Assembly (NCBI GenBank): GCA_965222695.1
Contig: OZ244967.1
Coordinates: 1,488,001 to 1,552,000, forward strand
DNA: 64,000 nucleotides
Direction of reading: 5' to 3'
Source of the DNA: UBA7957 sp965222695
GTDB taxonomy: Bacteria; Pseudomonadota; Gammaproteobacteria; Granulosicoccales; Granulosicoccaceae
Part shown: positions 8,949 to 17,287 of the stretch, piece after piece
Layout: each line of letters starts with the position of its first letter
Position numbering within the stretch: the stretch's first letter is position 1
The notes under the pieces: generated by a model
Told to the model about the DNA's origin: nothing
Database searches by the model: none
What the model saw: the letters and a program-made list of their open reading frames with translations, nothing else
Translations under genes and position numbers: made by a program

Positions 8949-10000
8949 TTATTCGCCTGTTTTGTGAAAAGGTAATGAGCGACAAACCATTCCTCTCCGT
9001 TTCGATAGGCGAAGAGTTCGGCGCAGGCCATAAAAAATATGCGCCAACGCATCCACCAGAGCCTGGCAAAATCCCGGCCGTAGATTTGTTTGAACAGGGA
9101 CCACAGCAAGTCACGGTTTTCATCCATGTTGTCCAGCCAGGCATTGCAAGTGCGGGTATAGTGGTTTCCGTTCCAGAACCATCGGTTCTGCAACCGTAGA
9201 TCCGATTGAAAAAACAGAGGTAAATCCGCACTCGGCATCATCCCGCCGCTAAAGAAGAAGCGGCTCATCCAGTCGTTTGCCTGCCGGTCTTCAAAAAGAT
9301 AGGGGGTAGAGCGATGCACAAAAATATGCATGAAAAATTTGCCGCGACTAGTCAGAATTGTATTAATCCTGCGAAAAAGGCGGTCCCAGTTTCGCATATG
9401 TTCGAACATCTCCAGAGAAAGTACGCGATCGAACTGCCTTTGCGGCTGGAAATCATTCATATCGGCCGTAATGACGTTAATATTGTCCAGCTGGCTATAC
9501 TGAGCATACTGACGTATGAACTCGCCCTGTGTTCGTGAATTCGATACAGCCGTTATCTCGCAGTCCGGATAATGCCTGGCTATCCAGAAACTCAACGCTC
9601 CCCAACCGCATCCCAACTCCAGAATCGACATTCCGTTTTCGATTCCCGCCCGTGAACAGGTTTCCATCAAGGCGCGGTCTTCAGCTTCATCGAGTGAGTC
9701 CACCCCTTGCGGCCAGAAAGAACAACTGTATTTCAGATGATGTCCAAGCGTCTTGCGGAAAAAGTTGACCGGAACTTCATAATGTTGCTCATTAGCCTTG
9801 TGAGGAAGAATCGCGATTGGCGAGTTATTCATTCTCTCTATAAACTCTTGTTGCCGGGATTCCGCGAATTCACAGTTGTCTGCCTGAACCTCGCCCAGCC
9901 TCTGCTTTAGTAAACGCCGAATTCCATGCCTGATCAGCATATCCGGTACGAGTCCGAACTCACTGAGTTCGTGTGAAAATTGTTTGTTCATCGAGCGCAT
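8933..10000 (-). CDS. CFA-synthase-like SAM methyltransferase (copy 2)
   Basis: Second, divergent CFA-family methyltransferase. It has the SAM-binding motif ILELGCGWGALSFWIAR, then VLSLEMFEHMRNWD and the family segment FFFSGGMMPSADL. The frame stays open to 10072, but the most sensible starts are the ATGs at 10000 (MRSMNKQ) or 9991 (MNKQ). Paralogues of this kind next to DUF1365 and photolyase genes are linked to methylated (for example furan-type) fatty acids in other bacteria. That substrate is an inference here. It is the first gene of the leftward operon and faces the putative CarH/LitR operators at 10.03-10.1 kb. Confidence 0.8.
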   Translation of the reverse strand: MRSMNKQFSHELSEFGLVPDMLIRHGIRRLLKQRLGEVQADNCEFAESRQQEFIERMNNSPIAILPHKANEQHYEVPVNFFRKTLGHHLKYSCSFWPQGVDSLDEAEDRALMETCSRAGIENGMSILELGCGWGALSFWIARHYPDCEITAVSNSRTQGEFIRQYAQYSQLDNINVITADMNDFQPQRQFDRVLSLEMFEHMRNWDRLFRRINTILTSRGKFFMHIFVHRSTPYLFEDRQANDWMSRFFFSGGMMPSADLPLFFQSDLRLQNRWFWNGNHYTRTCNAWLDNMDENRDLLWSLFKQIYGRDFARLWWMRWRIFFMACAELFAYRNGEEWFVAHYLFTKQANKWYQG

Positions 10001-10024
10001 TCTTGAAACCTGATCCTTAATAGC

Positions 10025-10105
10025 TGTACACGAATTAGACGCAAAGATATAATTTGTAGAAGATAATGTCAAATATTATTGTACAATAATATAATAATTG
10101 TACAA
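10025..10105. promoter_or_regulatory. Divergent promoter with tandem TTGTACAA operator-like sites
   Basis: Two perfect palindromes TTGTACAA lie at 10079-10086 and 10098-10105, start to start 19 bp, with AT-only sequence between them. A further TGTACA is at 10025-10030. The region separates the leftward lipid operon from the rightward DUF523-DUF1722 gene. The same TTGTACAA occurs at 13515-13522 in front of the MerR/CarH-like gene, so these are good candidates for its binding sites. Not experimentally shown. Confidence 0.6.
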
Positions 10106-10149
10106 TGATGATCTACGTTATGGAATTCATTCGCCTGAGAGAAAAATCC

Positions 10150-11103
10150 GTGAACAAAATGGAAACCATCACACTAGGTGTCAGCAGTTGTTTGCTGGGA
10201 GAAAAAGTTCGCTTCGACAGCGGACATAAGCGTAATGCTTACGTGGTAAAAACCCTGGGGCAGTATTTTCGGTTTCTGCCAGTCTGTCCTGAAATGGCCA
10301 TTGGCCTGGGAACGCCCCGGCCCACTTTGCGGCTGCTGCAAAAGGGTCAGTCGATCCGCCTGGTCAGGGTGAAGGACCCATCTTATGACGTCACGCAAAA
10401 AATGCTGGAATTTGCCGATGCACATACTCTGCAGCTAAGTCATCTTTGTGGATATATTCTCAAAAAAGACTCACCGAGCTGCGGCATGGAGAGGGTCAGG
10501 GTTTACGAGCAGGACGGCAATGTAAAACGCAGAGGCAGAGGTCTGTTTGCCGACCGGCTGACTCATCACCATCCCAACCTGCCGGTTGAGGAAGAAGGTC
10601 GTCTGATGGATGCGGTCCTGAGAGAAAACTTTATTGAGCGTGTATTCGTCTATTATCGCTGGCAGCAATTGATCACGAGCGGCATGTGCGTAGACAGCCT
10701 CATGCAGTTTCACCGTCGCCACAAGTTCAGCCTGCTCGCACACGACGAGCAAAAATTCCGGCAATTGGGGCCTTTGGTGGCATCAGCCAATGCGGATAAT
10801 CTTGTCGACGTTTCCGAGTCCTATATCTCGCAATTAATGCAGTCGATGCAAAAACGCGCCAGCCGCAAGCGTCATGCAAACGTTCTGCAACACATTATGG
10901 GCTTTCTGAAAAAAGTATTGACAGCGGACGATAAGCAGGAACTCAACAACATTATCGACCTGTACCGTCTTGGCCGGGTACCGCTCATTGTTCCGATCAC
11001 CCTGTTGAGGCATCATCTTAGAAAGGCGCCGAATCCTTATATCGAAGAACAGTACTACATGGCGCCCTACCCTGAAGAATTGATGTTAAGGAACACTCTT
11101 TAG
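10150..11103 (+). CDS. DUF523-DUF1722 fusion (YbgA-like)
   Basis: Two-domain protein. The N-terminal DUF523 part carries conserved cysteines in SSCLLGEKVRFD, PVCPEMAIGLGTPRP and KKDSPSCGMERVRVY. The TudS family of this fold uses an iron-sulfur cluster to desulfurate thiouracil. The C-terminal DUF1722 (YbgA) part includes FHRRHKFSLLAHDEQKFRQLG and ends with PYPEELML. The ATG at 10105 overlaps an operator half, so translation more likely begins at GTG 10150 or ATG 10159 (METITLGVSS). YbgA-like genes commonly neighbour photolyase genes, as here. The 3' end overlaps the convergent photolyase gene by 18 bp. Confidence 0.85.
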   Translation: MNKMETITLGVSSCLLGEKVRFDSGHKRNAYVVKTLGQYFRFLPVCPEMAIGLGTPRPTLRLLQKGQSIRLVRVKDPSYDVTQKMLEFADAHTLQLSHLCGYILKKDSPSCGMERVRVYEQDGNVKRRGRGLFADRLTHHHPNLPVEEEGRLMDAVLRENFIERVFVYYRWQQLITSGMCVDSLMQFHRRHKFSLLAHDEQKFRQLGPLVASANADNLVDVSESYISQLMQSMQKRASRKRHANVLQHIMGFLKKVLTADDKQELNNIIDLYRLGRVPLIVPITLLRHHLRKAPNPYIEEQYYMAPYPEELMLRNTL

Positions 11104-12501
11104 GTTGGCTCTGAGTAATCCGTATCGTTCCAGTGCGGCATTACGGCTTTCTGACAGATCAACGATCGGAGCCCGCACCTGGGAATTTCCTGACCACCTT
11201 TTTCGGTATGTGCCTGACGGATCGAAACGTTCCGCCTGAGTCAGGGGGTTGAAGATACGATAATAAGGTGCCGCGTCACAGCCACAACCGGCCACCCATT
11301 GCCATCCCATTGTATTGTTGGCCAGATCGGCGTCAATCAGTGTATCCCAGAACCATCTGGCGCCATGTATCCAGTGTTGGCCAAGATTTTTGGTTAAGAA
11401 CGATGCCACTACCATTCTTATGCGATTATGCATCCAGCCGGTTTCCCAGAGTTGGCGCATTCCAGCATCAACCAATGGATATCCGGTGCGGCCTGACCGC
11501 CACATTTCGCAGTATCGGGACTCGTGATACCAGATGCCGGAATCCTCAAAACCTCCACGCAAGGACCGATTGGCACTGTGGGGAAAATGATATAAAAGAT
11601 AAATCGCAAACTCGCGCCACCCCAGCTGGCGAAGTAAAGATTCCGCAGCTTGTGCGACTCGCTTCCCGCATTCGCCCAAATATTCCGGACGTAACGTTTC
11701 TACAATCCTCCATGGCGATATTTCGCCGAAATGCAGGGCCGCCGATAATCCGGAGCCTGCTTGTTCGGCGGGGAAATCTTTATTGACCGGATAATCCACC
11801 ATGTTTTCCTTAAAGTCATCAAGTTGTTTAAGTGCAGACTTTTCTCCGAATCGCCAGTATCGGTACAACTTTGATTGCCAGGGGTGAGTATCCAACAGAT
11901 TCAACTGATCCACACCCGGTATTCCATCTTGCCGCTCCACCGTGATGACGTGATCCGGCAACGGTCCCTGCAGCTGACTGAGTGCCTGTCCCCCAGTTGA
12001 ATACTGTGGCCGTCCCTTTGTTAGCAATGAAGAAAGGTTTCGCCAAAATGGCGTAAACACCTTGTAGAGCTTGCCGGATAGATTCTTGATCCGGTCGGGC
12101 GGAATTAAACTGTGATCATGAAGAATTTTGACCTTGACACCCATCGATTTCAGCACGCCTTGGAGCACTTCATCTTGCCGTAAATAGGCAGGTTCGTAGA
12201 TTCGGTTCCAATAAACATGTGTCACTTTACTGGATTTAATCAGCGCAATAAGGTGTTTTTGGCTATCACCACGGTATAATCGCAGCGGCATTTCAAGTTG
12301 CTCCAAGCCTTCCCGCAACGACGCTAGACTATGGTGCAGATACCATCTCGACGCGGCACCGGGTGCCCAGGGTTGCAGAAATTCCGGATCATAAATAAAG
12401 ACGGGCAAAACCTTCCGCCCTTGCGCGATCGCCGCATTCAACGCTGGATGATCAAGTGTTCTAAGGTCTCTTCTGAACCAGACTAGTACGAGGGCACTCA
12501 T
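11086..12501 (-). CDS. phrB: Deoxyribodipyrimidine photolyase (cryptochrome/photolyase family)
   Basis: Light-driven repair of cyclobutane pyrimidine dimers using FADH- and an antenna pigment. The 471 residues start with the antenna domain (LVLVWFRRDLRTLDHPALNAAI) and contain the FAD-binding helical domain with WREFAIYLLYHFPHSANRSLRGGF, TGYPLVDAGMRQLWETGWMHNRIRMVVASFL and DADLANNTMGWQWVAGCGCDAAPYYRIFNP. Length and motifs fit class I CPD photolyases. The start overlaps the regulator gene by 4 bp, so regulator and photolyase form one operon, consistent with light induction. Confidence 0.93.
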   Translation of the reverse strand: MSALVLVWFRRDLRTLDHPALNAAIAQGRKVLPVFIYDPEFLQPWAPGAASRWYLHHSLASLREGLEQLEMPLRLYRGDSQKHLIALIKSSKVTHVYWNRIYEPAYLRQDEVLQGVLKSMGVKVKILHDHSLIPPDRIKNLSGKLYKVFTPFWRNLSSLLTKGRPQYSTGGQALSQLQGPLPDHVITVERQDGIPGVDQLNLLDTHPWQSKLYRYWRFGEKSALKQLDDFKENMVDYPVNKDFPAEQAGSGLSAALHFGEISPWRIVETLRPEYLGECGKRVAQAAESLLRQLGWREFAIYLLYHFPHSANRSLRGGFEDSGIWYHESRYCEMWRSGRTGYPLVDAGMRQLWETGWMHNRIRMVVASFLTKNLGQHWIHGARWFWDTLIDADLANNTMGWQWVAGCGCDAAPYYRIFNPLTQAERFDPSGTYRKRWSGNSQVRAPIVDLSESRNAALERYGLLRANLKSVP

Positions 12502-13457
12502 CCGGAACGAACCGGTACCTTGCTCATTACCAGATGAAGGGCAAGAGAAAACTGTTCTCCGAGCGGTAAAGCTCCGGCTTCGAGCAGGGATTCTCCATGG
12601 TCGACGGAAATCTGTCCGCCGACGAACAGAGGACAGTTTATCTGACTGCCAAGCTGCGCCAGCCCTGAAAGTACCGACTCCGGATCGTCTTCATGCCCGC
12701 CGGCCAGAACAACCGCCTTGGCAAGAGATTTTTTTACAACCAGGGACAAGGATTCAAGCGGCATATCACTGCCAAGGTAAACCACCGTATAGCCACGGGC
12801 CAGAGCGGCCAGGGAAAACAGCAATAAACCCACCTCGTGGCGATGTCCGGGCAGACATGCGGCTAACAAGCAGTTTCCGCCGGCATAGGCAGTTGCATGA
12901 TGCAATCTGGCGCCCAGTTTATTTCTCAGCCAGGCGAAAAAAAAGTGCTCTTCGGCAATACCGGTATCCCGCAGATTCCACCTTTCACCGAGCGTTTTCA
13001 GCAAGGGTTCGAGTAATTTTTGAGAAATCAAGTCAACCGGATAAAGCGATGAAGCTTCGTTATATATCGCATCCAGGCGGGGGCCATTAAACGCTTCGAT
13101 AGCGTCCAGCATCCGTTTTGAGTAGGTTGTCCACTGATTATTACCTCGATCCTTAAGCAACGATGAGCCCAGCAGATCCTCTTCGGCAGGATTTGACAAT
13201 TTTTCAGGCTTCTCCCTCGGGTTGCTCAGGACCTGACGTGCCGCCTCGCTGATCGCGCATCCCTCGGAAAGCAACTCAACTACGCTCATCACGAGCTGCA
13301 CATCCTCTTCGGTGTAAAGCCTGTGGCCCTTGGGAGTTCGTTCAGGTTTGAGTAAACCATAACGGCGTTCCCATGCCCGTAGAGTAGTTGTTGCGACACC
13401 GGTTCGTTCAGCCAGAGTGCGAATCGGAAAATAAGCGCGATTCTGTAACATATTCAT
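12498..13457 (-). CDS. CarH/LitR-type MerR regulator with cobalamin-binding domain
   Basis: Predicted B12-dependent light-sensing repressor. Residues 10-78 form a MerR winged helix (IRTLAERTGVATTTLRAWERRYG). The rest is a helical domain plus a Rossmann-like B12-binding domain. The residues that define photosensory CarH are present: Trp160 with Glu170-His171 exactly nine residues on (Wx9EH) and a His-x-x-Gly motif in GHRHEVG (His207, Gly210). Known CarH proteins bind adenosylcobalamin, repress in the dark and release DNA on illumination. A TTGTACAA site lies upstream (13515-13522). It is co-transcribed with the photolyase gene. Confidence 0.85.
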   Translation of the reverse strand: MNMLQNRAYFPIRTLAERTGVATTTLRAWERRYGLLKPERTPKGHRLYTEEDVQLVMSVVELLSEGCAISEAARQVLSNPREKPEKLSNPAEEDLLGSSLLKDRGNNQWTTYSKRMLDAIEAFNGPRLDAIYNEASSLYPVDLISQKLLEPLLKTLGERWNLRDTGIAEEHFFFAWLRNKLGARLHHATAYAGGNCLLAACLPGHRHEVGLLLFSLAALARGYTVVYLGSDMPLESLSLVVKKSLAKAVVLAGGHEDDPESVLSGLAQLGSQINCPLFVGGQISVDHGESLLEAGALPLGEQFSLALHLVMSKVPVRSG

Positions 13458-13514
13458 TCGATCAGTGTATAAATATTGAATTCATGTGCAAGTATAAAGC
13501 CTTTTTTATACATT

Positions 13515-13522
13515 TTGTACAA
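13515..13522. promoter_or_regulatory. Candidate CarH/LitR autoregulatory operator
   Basis: A single perfect TTGTACAA palindrome in the AT-rich gap between the LysR gene stop and the MerR/CarH-like start, matching the two copies at 10079-10105. Its position upstream of the leftward regulator-photolyase operon suggests autoregulation. Confidence 0.5.
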
Positions 13523-13533
13523 TATTTGTAAAA

Positions 13534-14427
13534 TTATTTGTCAATAACAGATGACTGATCCAATATCCAGGCTCTAAAGGCTCTGGCGGCACTGCTCAGG
13601 CTGTTCAATGAAGGGTAGGTCAGGTAGTAATTCTGGCTGCCCGGAATAGCTATATCGTTTAAACAAGGCTCCAGTCCCAGGCGGGCATAGAGTTCATCGC
13701 TCGCCGGGGCACGGGCCAAGGCTATCCCGATGCCGGAGGTAGCCATGCAATAGGCGGTGGTCGTATTATCCGTGAACAAAAACTCCGCATCGCTTATCGA
13801 GACGTCTTCCAGGCGATGAAAAAACTGCACCCATCCCGTGTGATGTTCGCTAATCTCGATCAAGCGGAATTTCAGCAAGTCTTTTATGCACGCTATTTCC
13901 CGGCTGATTCGTGGTAAAGCCACCGGATAAACGGACTCTCCGAATAAGGGATCTCCCTCTGCGCCATATTGTGGCCCGGTTCCGAAGGCAATCTGAAGAT
14001 CATAATTCAGCGATTGCAACTCCTGATAATCGTTATAAGTGGATAAGTACAAATGAATATGCGGGTATTTCACCTGAAAATCGCCGACACGAGAGGCCAG
14101 CCAACTGTTGGCAAAAATCAAGGCAACCTGAATTGACAAGGGCTCGCGTTCTGGATTGCCGAATAATCCGGCGGCTGTCACTTCAAGCGCTCCCAGGGAT
14201 TGCTGCACAATCGGCAGGAATGCCTGCCCGGCTGATGTCAGTCTGATACCCGGCGACTGACGAATAAAAAGCGCTTTTTTAAAATGCGTCTCCAATGCCT
14301 TTATCTGTTGACTGACGGCGGCTGTGCTCATTCCCAGCTGCTCTGCGGCACGGCTGAAACTTTGGGTGCGCGCGGCCGCCTCAAAAACGCGCAGCCAGTT
14401 TAAAGACGGAATTCGACGGGTCGGCAT
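13534..14427 (-). CDS. LysR-type regulator (GcvA-like)
   Basis: 297-aa LysR protein. The N-terminal winged helix has PSLNWLRVFEAAARTQSFSRAAEQLGMSTAAVSQQIKALE, a GcvA-like opening, followed by a periplasmic-binding-protein-like effector domain. It is divergent from the dioxygenase/HD-oxygenase/EamA operon starting at 14742 and is its likely regulator. A MITE-like repeat now lies in the intervening promoter region. The ligand is unknown; the substrate of the adjacent pathway is a fair guess. Confidence 0.88.
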   Translation of the reverse strand: MPTRRIPSLNWLRVFEAAARTQSFSRAAEQLGMSTAAVSQQIKALETHFKKALFIRQSPGIRLTSAGQAFLPIVQQSLGALEVTAAGLFGNPEREPLSIQVALIFANSWLASRVGDFQVKYPHIHLYLSTYNDYQELQSLNYDLQIAFGTGPQYGAEGDPLFGESVYPVALPRISREIACIKDLLKFRLIEISEHHTGWVQFFHRLEDVSISDAEFLFTDNTTTAYCMATSGIGIALARAPASDELYARLGLEPCLNDIAIPGSQNYYLTYPSLNSLSSAARAFRAWILDQSSVIDK

Positions 14428-14527
14428 AGTGAGATTATAAGATCCTGGGCAGGGTACAGATTAAGTTAAACTTAAGCCTCTGGCAAAAATATGTTAATCC
14501 CGATCGTGACTGGCTGTGCCATGATTA

Positions 14528-14689
14528 AGAGCCTGTTCAAAATCTCTGCGCCTACTACGAATTCGCTGAGTTTGGCCAGATTTCCTCCTGATTTTCGTTG
14601 CGTAGAACCACTATGCGCCTCAAATCAGAATAAAATCTGACTCAAATCAGCATATTCTCGCGACGACGCAGAGATATTGAACAGGCTCT
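14528..14689. repeat. 162-bp MITE-like element with 23-bp terminal inverted repeats
   Basis: Terminal inverted repeats at 14528-14550 and 14667-14689 read AGAGCCTGTTCAA...CTCTGCG and differ at one position. There is no coding capacity. The interior (ATTTCCTCCTGATTT, ATGCGCCTCAAATCAG) recurs in opposite orientation at 53243-53384, showing a dispersed family. It fills most of the gap between the LysR gene and the operon it presumably controls. Confidence 0.8.
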
Positions 14690-14741
14690 AAGAAATCCAG
14701 CGAATAAATGTAATCGTCACATTAAAAACAGGGTGTGCGTC

Positions 14742-15536
14742 ATGAAAATTTCACTGGCTGCGAAATATCGACACGATGGTTTTGTCGCCCCGGTCCGTAT
14801 CGTAGAGCCGGCGGAAGCGGCTTCGCGCCGCGGACATCTGGAAAGGGCGGAAGCGATTGTCGGGTCGCTGCACTATCGTTTTAAAGTCCATACCATACTG
14901 CGTTCGGCCTACGAACTTGCCACCAATCCGCTGATTCTCGATCTGGTGGAGTCAATATTGGGGCCGAATATACTGCTCTACAACGCCTGTTTTATTATCA
15001 AAGAACCGCAGAGCAAGTCCCACGTCAGCTGGCACCAGGATTTGACTTACTGGGGGCTCAGCTCGGATAAGCAGGTGTCGGTCTGGCTTGCACTGTCTCC
15101 CGCCACCCGGGAAAGCGGCTGCATGCAAATGATCCCGGGCAGCCATAAATACGGGCAATTGGATCATCAGACGACAGTCGATGAAACCAATGTTTTATAT
15201 CATGGACAGACGGTCTTAGGTGTGGACGAACAACAGGCTGAACTTCTGGAGCTGCAACCGGGCGAAGCCTCATTCCATCATGGATGGACTTTGCATGCAT
15301 CGCTGCCGAATCGGAGCCGGGACCGGCGTATCGGTTTAAATTTGCAGTTTCTGTCGACCTCGGTCAGACAAACCCAAATCGACAGGGATTCAGCCTTGCT
15401 CGTCAGGGGCATGGATACCTACAAACACTTTGAACAGGATATCCCGGCCGGCGAAGATCTGAATAACGCTGCCCTGCTACGCCAAATACAAGCCGATAAA
15501 CAACTCCGTGAAATCTACCGCAAAACGGTGAATTAA
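14742..15536 (+). CDS. Phytanoyl-CoA-dioxygenase-family Fe(II)/2-oxoglutarate oxygenase (PhnY-like)
   Basis: 264-aa oxygenase. The iron-binding triad is His98-x-Asp100 (SWHQDLTYWG) and His185 (GWTLHAS), with a 2-oxoglutarate-binding Arg nearby (RDRRIGLN). The ATG at 14742 is preferred over the upstream GTG (14733). It is followed after 17 bp by an HD-domain oxygenase of PhnZ type. In the known PhnY-PhnZ route the 2OG enzyme hydroxylates the carbon next to phosphorus in 2-aminoethylphosphonate, and the HD partner cleaves C-P. That role here is inference from the pairing. The exact substrate is unknown. Confidence 0.75.
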   Translation: MKISLAAKYRHDGFVAPVRIVEPAEAASRRGHLERAEAIVGSLHYRFKVHTILRSAYELATNPLILDLVESILGPNILLYNACFIIKEPQSKSHVSWHQDLTYWGLSSDKQVSVWLALSPATRESGCMQMIPGSHKYGQLDHQTTVDETNVLYHGQTVLGVDEQQAELLELQPGEASFHHGWTLHASLPNRSRDRRIGLNLQFLSTSVRQTQIDRDSALLVRGMDTYKHFEQDIPAGEDLNNAALLRQIQADKQLREIYRKTVN

Positions 15537-15553
15537 TCCCGACAGGACATCTT

Positions 15554-16147
15554 ATGGAAAAAGTCAGTTTTACCCAAATGAAAGACGGCAGCAAGGCCGA
15601 CTACGATCTTCTTCATCGACTGGAAAAACCCTATATCGCCGGTACTGCATCCAGGCTTTTACGCGAGTTATCGTCACTGGAGCGGCAATCTCTGTCCGGA
15701 TACCGGATCAACCGATTGGAACATGCGCTGCAATCGGCAACCCGTGCCTGGCATGATCATGCTGAGATAGACTGGATCGTCGCAGCCTTGCTGCACGATA
15801 TAGGTGACGGTCTGGCACCGCAGAATCACGACCGTTTCGCAGCCGAAATACTGCGCCCTTTTGTACGCGAGGAAGTGACTTGGGTTATAGCCCACCACGG
15901 CATATTCCAACTGGTTTACTACGCACATCATTTTGAAGGCTGGAATCCGCTCGAGAGGGAAAAATACCGTGACAGTCCTTATTATCAGAGTTGTATTGAT
16001 TTCTGCGAACGATGGGATCAATCTTCCTTTGACCCCGAATATGGCAATAAACCTTTGGACTTTTTCGCGCCCATGGTTGAAAAAGTGTTCTCACGAAAGG
16101 CGTTTGCCCGGGAAGTACTACAGGCAGGCGTGGTTAAGGGATTATAG
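15554..16147 (+). CDS. PhnZ/TmpB-like HD-domain diiron oxygenase
   Basis: 197-aa HD protein retaining what look like all six PhnZ-type diiron ligands: His57 (RLEHALQ), His81-Asp82 (LLHDIG), His92, His115 (IAHHG) and Asp155 (RWD). PhnZ (2-aminoethylphosphonate) and TmpB (trimethyl analogue) use a mixed-valent diiron site to oxidatively cleave a hydroxylated phosphonate to an amino acid and phosphate. At the position of the PhnZ substrate-gating Glu, my alignment by eye puts Tyr50, so the substrate may differ. It forms an operon with the 2OG oxygenase and the EamA transporter. An ordinary HD phosphohydrolase is the alternative. Confidence 0.7.
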   Translation: MEKVSFTQMKDGSKADYDLLHRLEKPYIAGTASRLLRELSSLERQSLSGYRINRLEHALQSATRAWHDHAEIDWIVAALLHDIGDGLAPQNHDRFAAEILRPFVREEVTWVIAHHGIFQLVYYAHHFEGWNPLEREKYRDSPYYQSCIDFCERWDQSSFDPEYGNKPLDFFAPMVEKVFSRKAFAREVLQAGVVKGL

Positions 16148-16168
16148 AGGCGCCGAGCTCGCGATGAT

Positions 16169-17083
16169 ATGACCCTCTATAGATCGACAATCTCAGAACC
16201 TCCGGAGCGAACAAACTTTGCCATCGGTATGATATTGCTGAGTGTCGTTATGGTCGCCAGCTGCGATCTGGCAACCAAGTGGATCAGCAACGATGTCTCT
16301 CTGTGGCAATTGCAATTTATGCGCTCAGCGGTCGGTGTCTGCCTATTGATTCCCTGGCTGATACTGGCCCGCCGGTTTTCGCTCATCCGGATTCAAAATA
16401 AAAAAGCGGTGGCGCTGAGAACGGGCTTGATGGCCTTTGCCTATCTGACGTATTTTACCGCACTGGCCAAGCTTCCCATTGCGATGGTAGTCGGCGGGTT
16501 TTTTACCGCGCCGCTTTTTATGGTGATTCTTTCCGTTCCGCTGCTGAAAGAGCATATCAGCTTTGGCCGCGCGTTCGGTGTAATCGCGGGATTTGCGGGC
16601 GTTCTGCTTATAGTGCGGCCGGACTCCGCGGACTTCGACCCCGTCACACTACTGGCCGTGGTGTGTGGGTTTTTCTATGCGTTGGTACAGATTGTCACCC
16701 GCAAATACTGCAAGCACGAAAACCCCCTGGCCATATCCTACTGGCTGACCATGGGATTTATGCTTATCGGCCTGGCCGGTTTGATCGTTCAACCCATATT
16801 ACCCCAGCCTCAGGAAATCGATTTTTTATCGCGCCCGGCAGTCTTGACATCCATTATACCCAGCCTGGTCATAACCGTAATCGGTATTGCAAGTCTGCTA
16901 ATGCATCTCACCTTTACCGCTGCATACCAAAACGCACCTTCCAGCCTGATTGCCCCACTGGAATATCTGTATTTGCCCTTGGCTATTGCAGGAGGTTTCA
17001 TTTTCTTTAATGAAGTACCGGAGCCGACAGCCTTGCTCGGAATGTGCATAATCATTCTGTCCGGACTCATAAGCCGAGCCTGA
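16169..17083 (+). CDS. EamA/DMT-family transporter
   Basis: 304 residues with ten hydrophobic segments and two EamA repeats (FAIGMILLSVVMVASCDLATKW... and VTLLAVVCGFFYALVQIVTRK...). The conserved KLPIAMVVGGFFTAPLFMVILS pattern supports the drug/metabolite transporter family. The third gene of the dioxygenase/HD operon, it may move the substrate or a product. Direction of transport cannot be told. Confidence 0.85.
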   Translation: MTLYRSTISEPPERTNFAIGMILLSVVMVASCDLATKWISNDVSLWQLQFMRSAVGVCLLIPWLILARRFSLIRIQNKKAVALRTGLMAFAYLTYFTALAKLPIAMVVGGFFTAPLFMVILSVPLLKEHISFGRAFGVIAGFAGVLLIVRPDSADFDPVTLLAVVCGFFYALVQIVTRKYCKHENPLAISYWLTMGFMLIGLAGLIVQPILPQPQEIDFLSRPAVLTSIIPSLVITVIGIASLLMHLTFTAAYQNAPSSLIAPLEYLYLPLAIAGGFIFFNEVPEPTALLGMCIIILSGLISRA

Positions 17084-17095
17084 AACACAGAATCC

Positions 17096-17162
17096 GTAGG
17101 AGCTTGCCCCGCAAGCGAAAACCATCGAATCCGAAATTTTCGCGGGGAAGCCCCGCTCCTAC
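17096..17162. repeat. REP-type palindromic element (intact)
   Basis: A 67-bp imperfect hairpin with outer arms GTAGGAGC and GCTCCTAC and an inner CTTGCCCCGCAAGCG stem. Related copies occur at 18668-18722 and, split by the IS110-type element, at 39106-39109 plus 41495-41559. Located just after the EamA stop, it may also act as a transcription barrier. Confidence 0.8.
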
Positions 17163-17219
17163 AGACGGGAAAATCCTGATATAAAAGAAACCATTTCGAT
17201 AGGTAGGCCTTGCTTTAAT

Positions 17220-17261
17220 ATGATACAATATTTCATAATCACTGTAGATTTAATGTATCAT
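17220..17261. promoter_or_regulatory. Inverted repeat upstream of the alpha/beta hydrolase gene
   Basis: ATGATACA (17220-17227) and TGTATCAT (17254-17261) are perfect inverted arms 26 bp apart in an AT-rich segment just before the start at 17288. The placement suits an operator or promoter. The binding protein is unknown. Confidence 0.4.
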
Positions 17262-17287
17262 AATTTATCAGGTTCAGATCCAAGTCC

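Noticed and set aside
10105..10149. Upstream ATG at 10105 as start of the DUF523-DUF1722 gene
   Set aside because: It would overlap an operator half, adds residues not typical of the family, and has no ribosome site; 10150 or 10159 is better.
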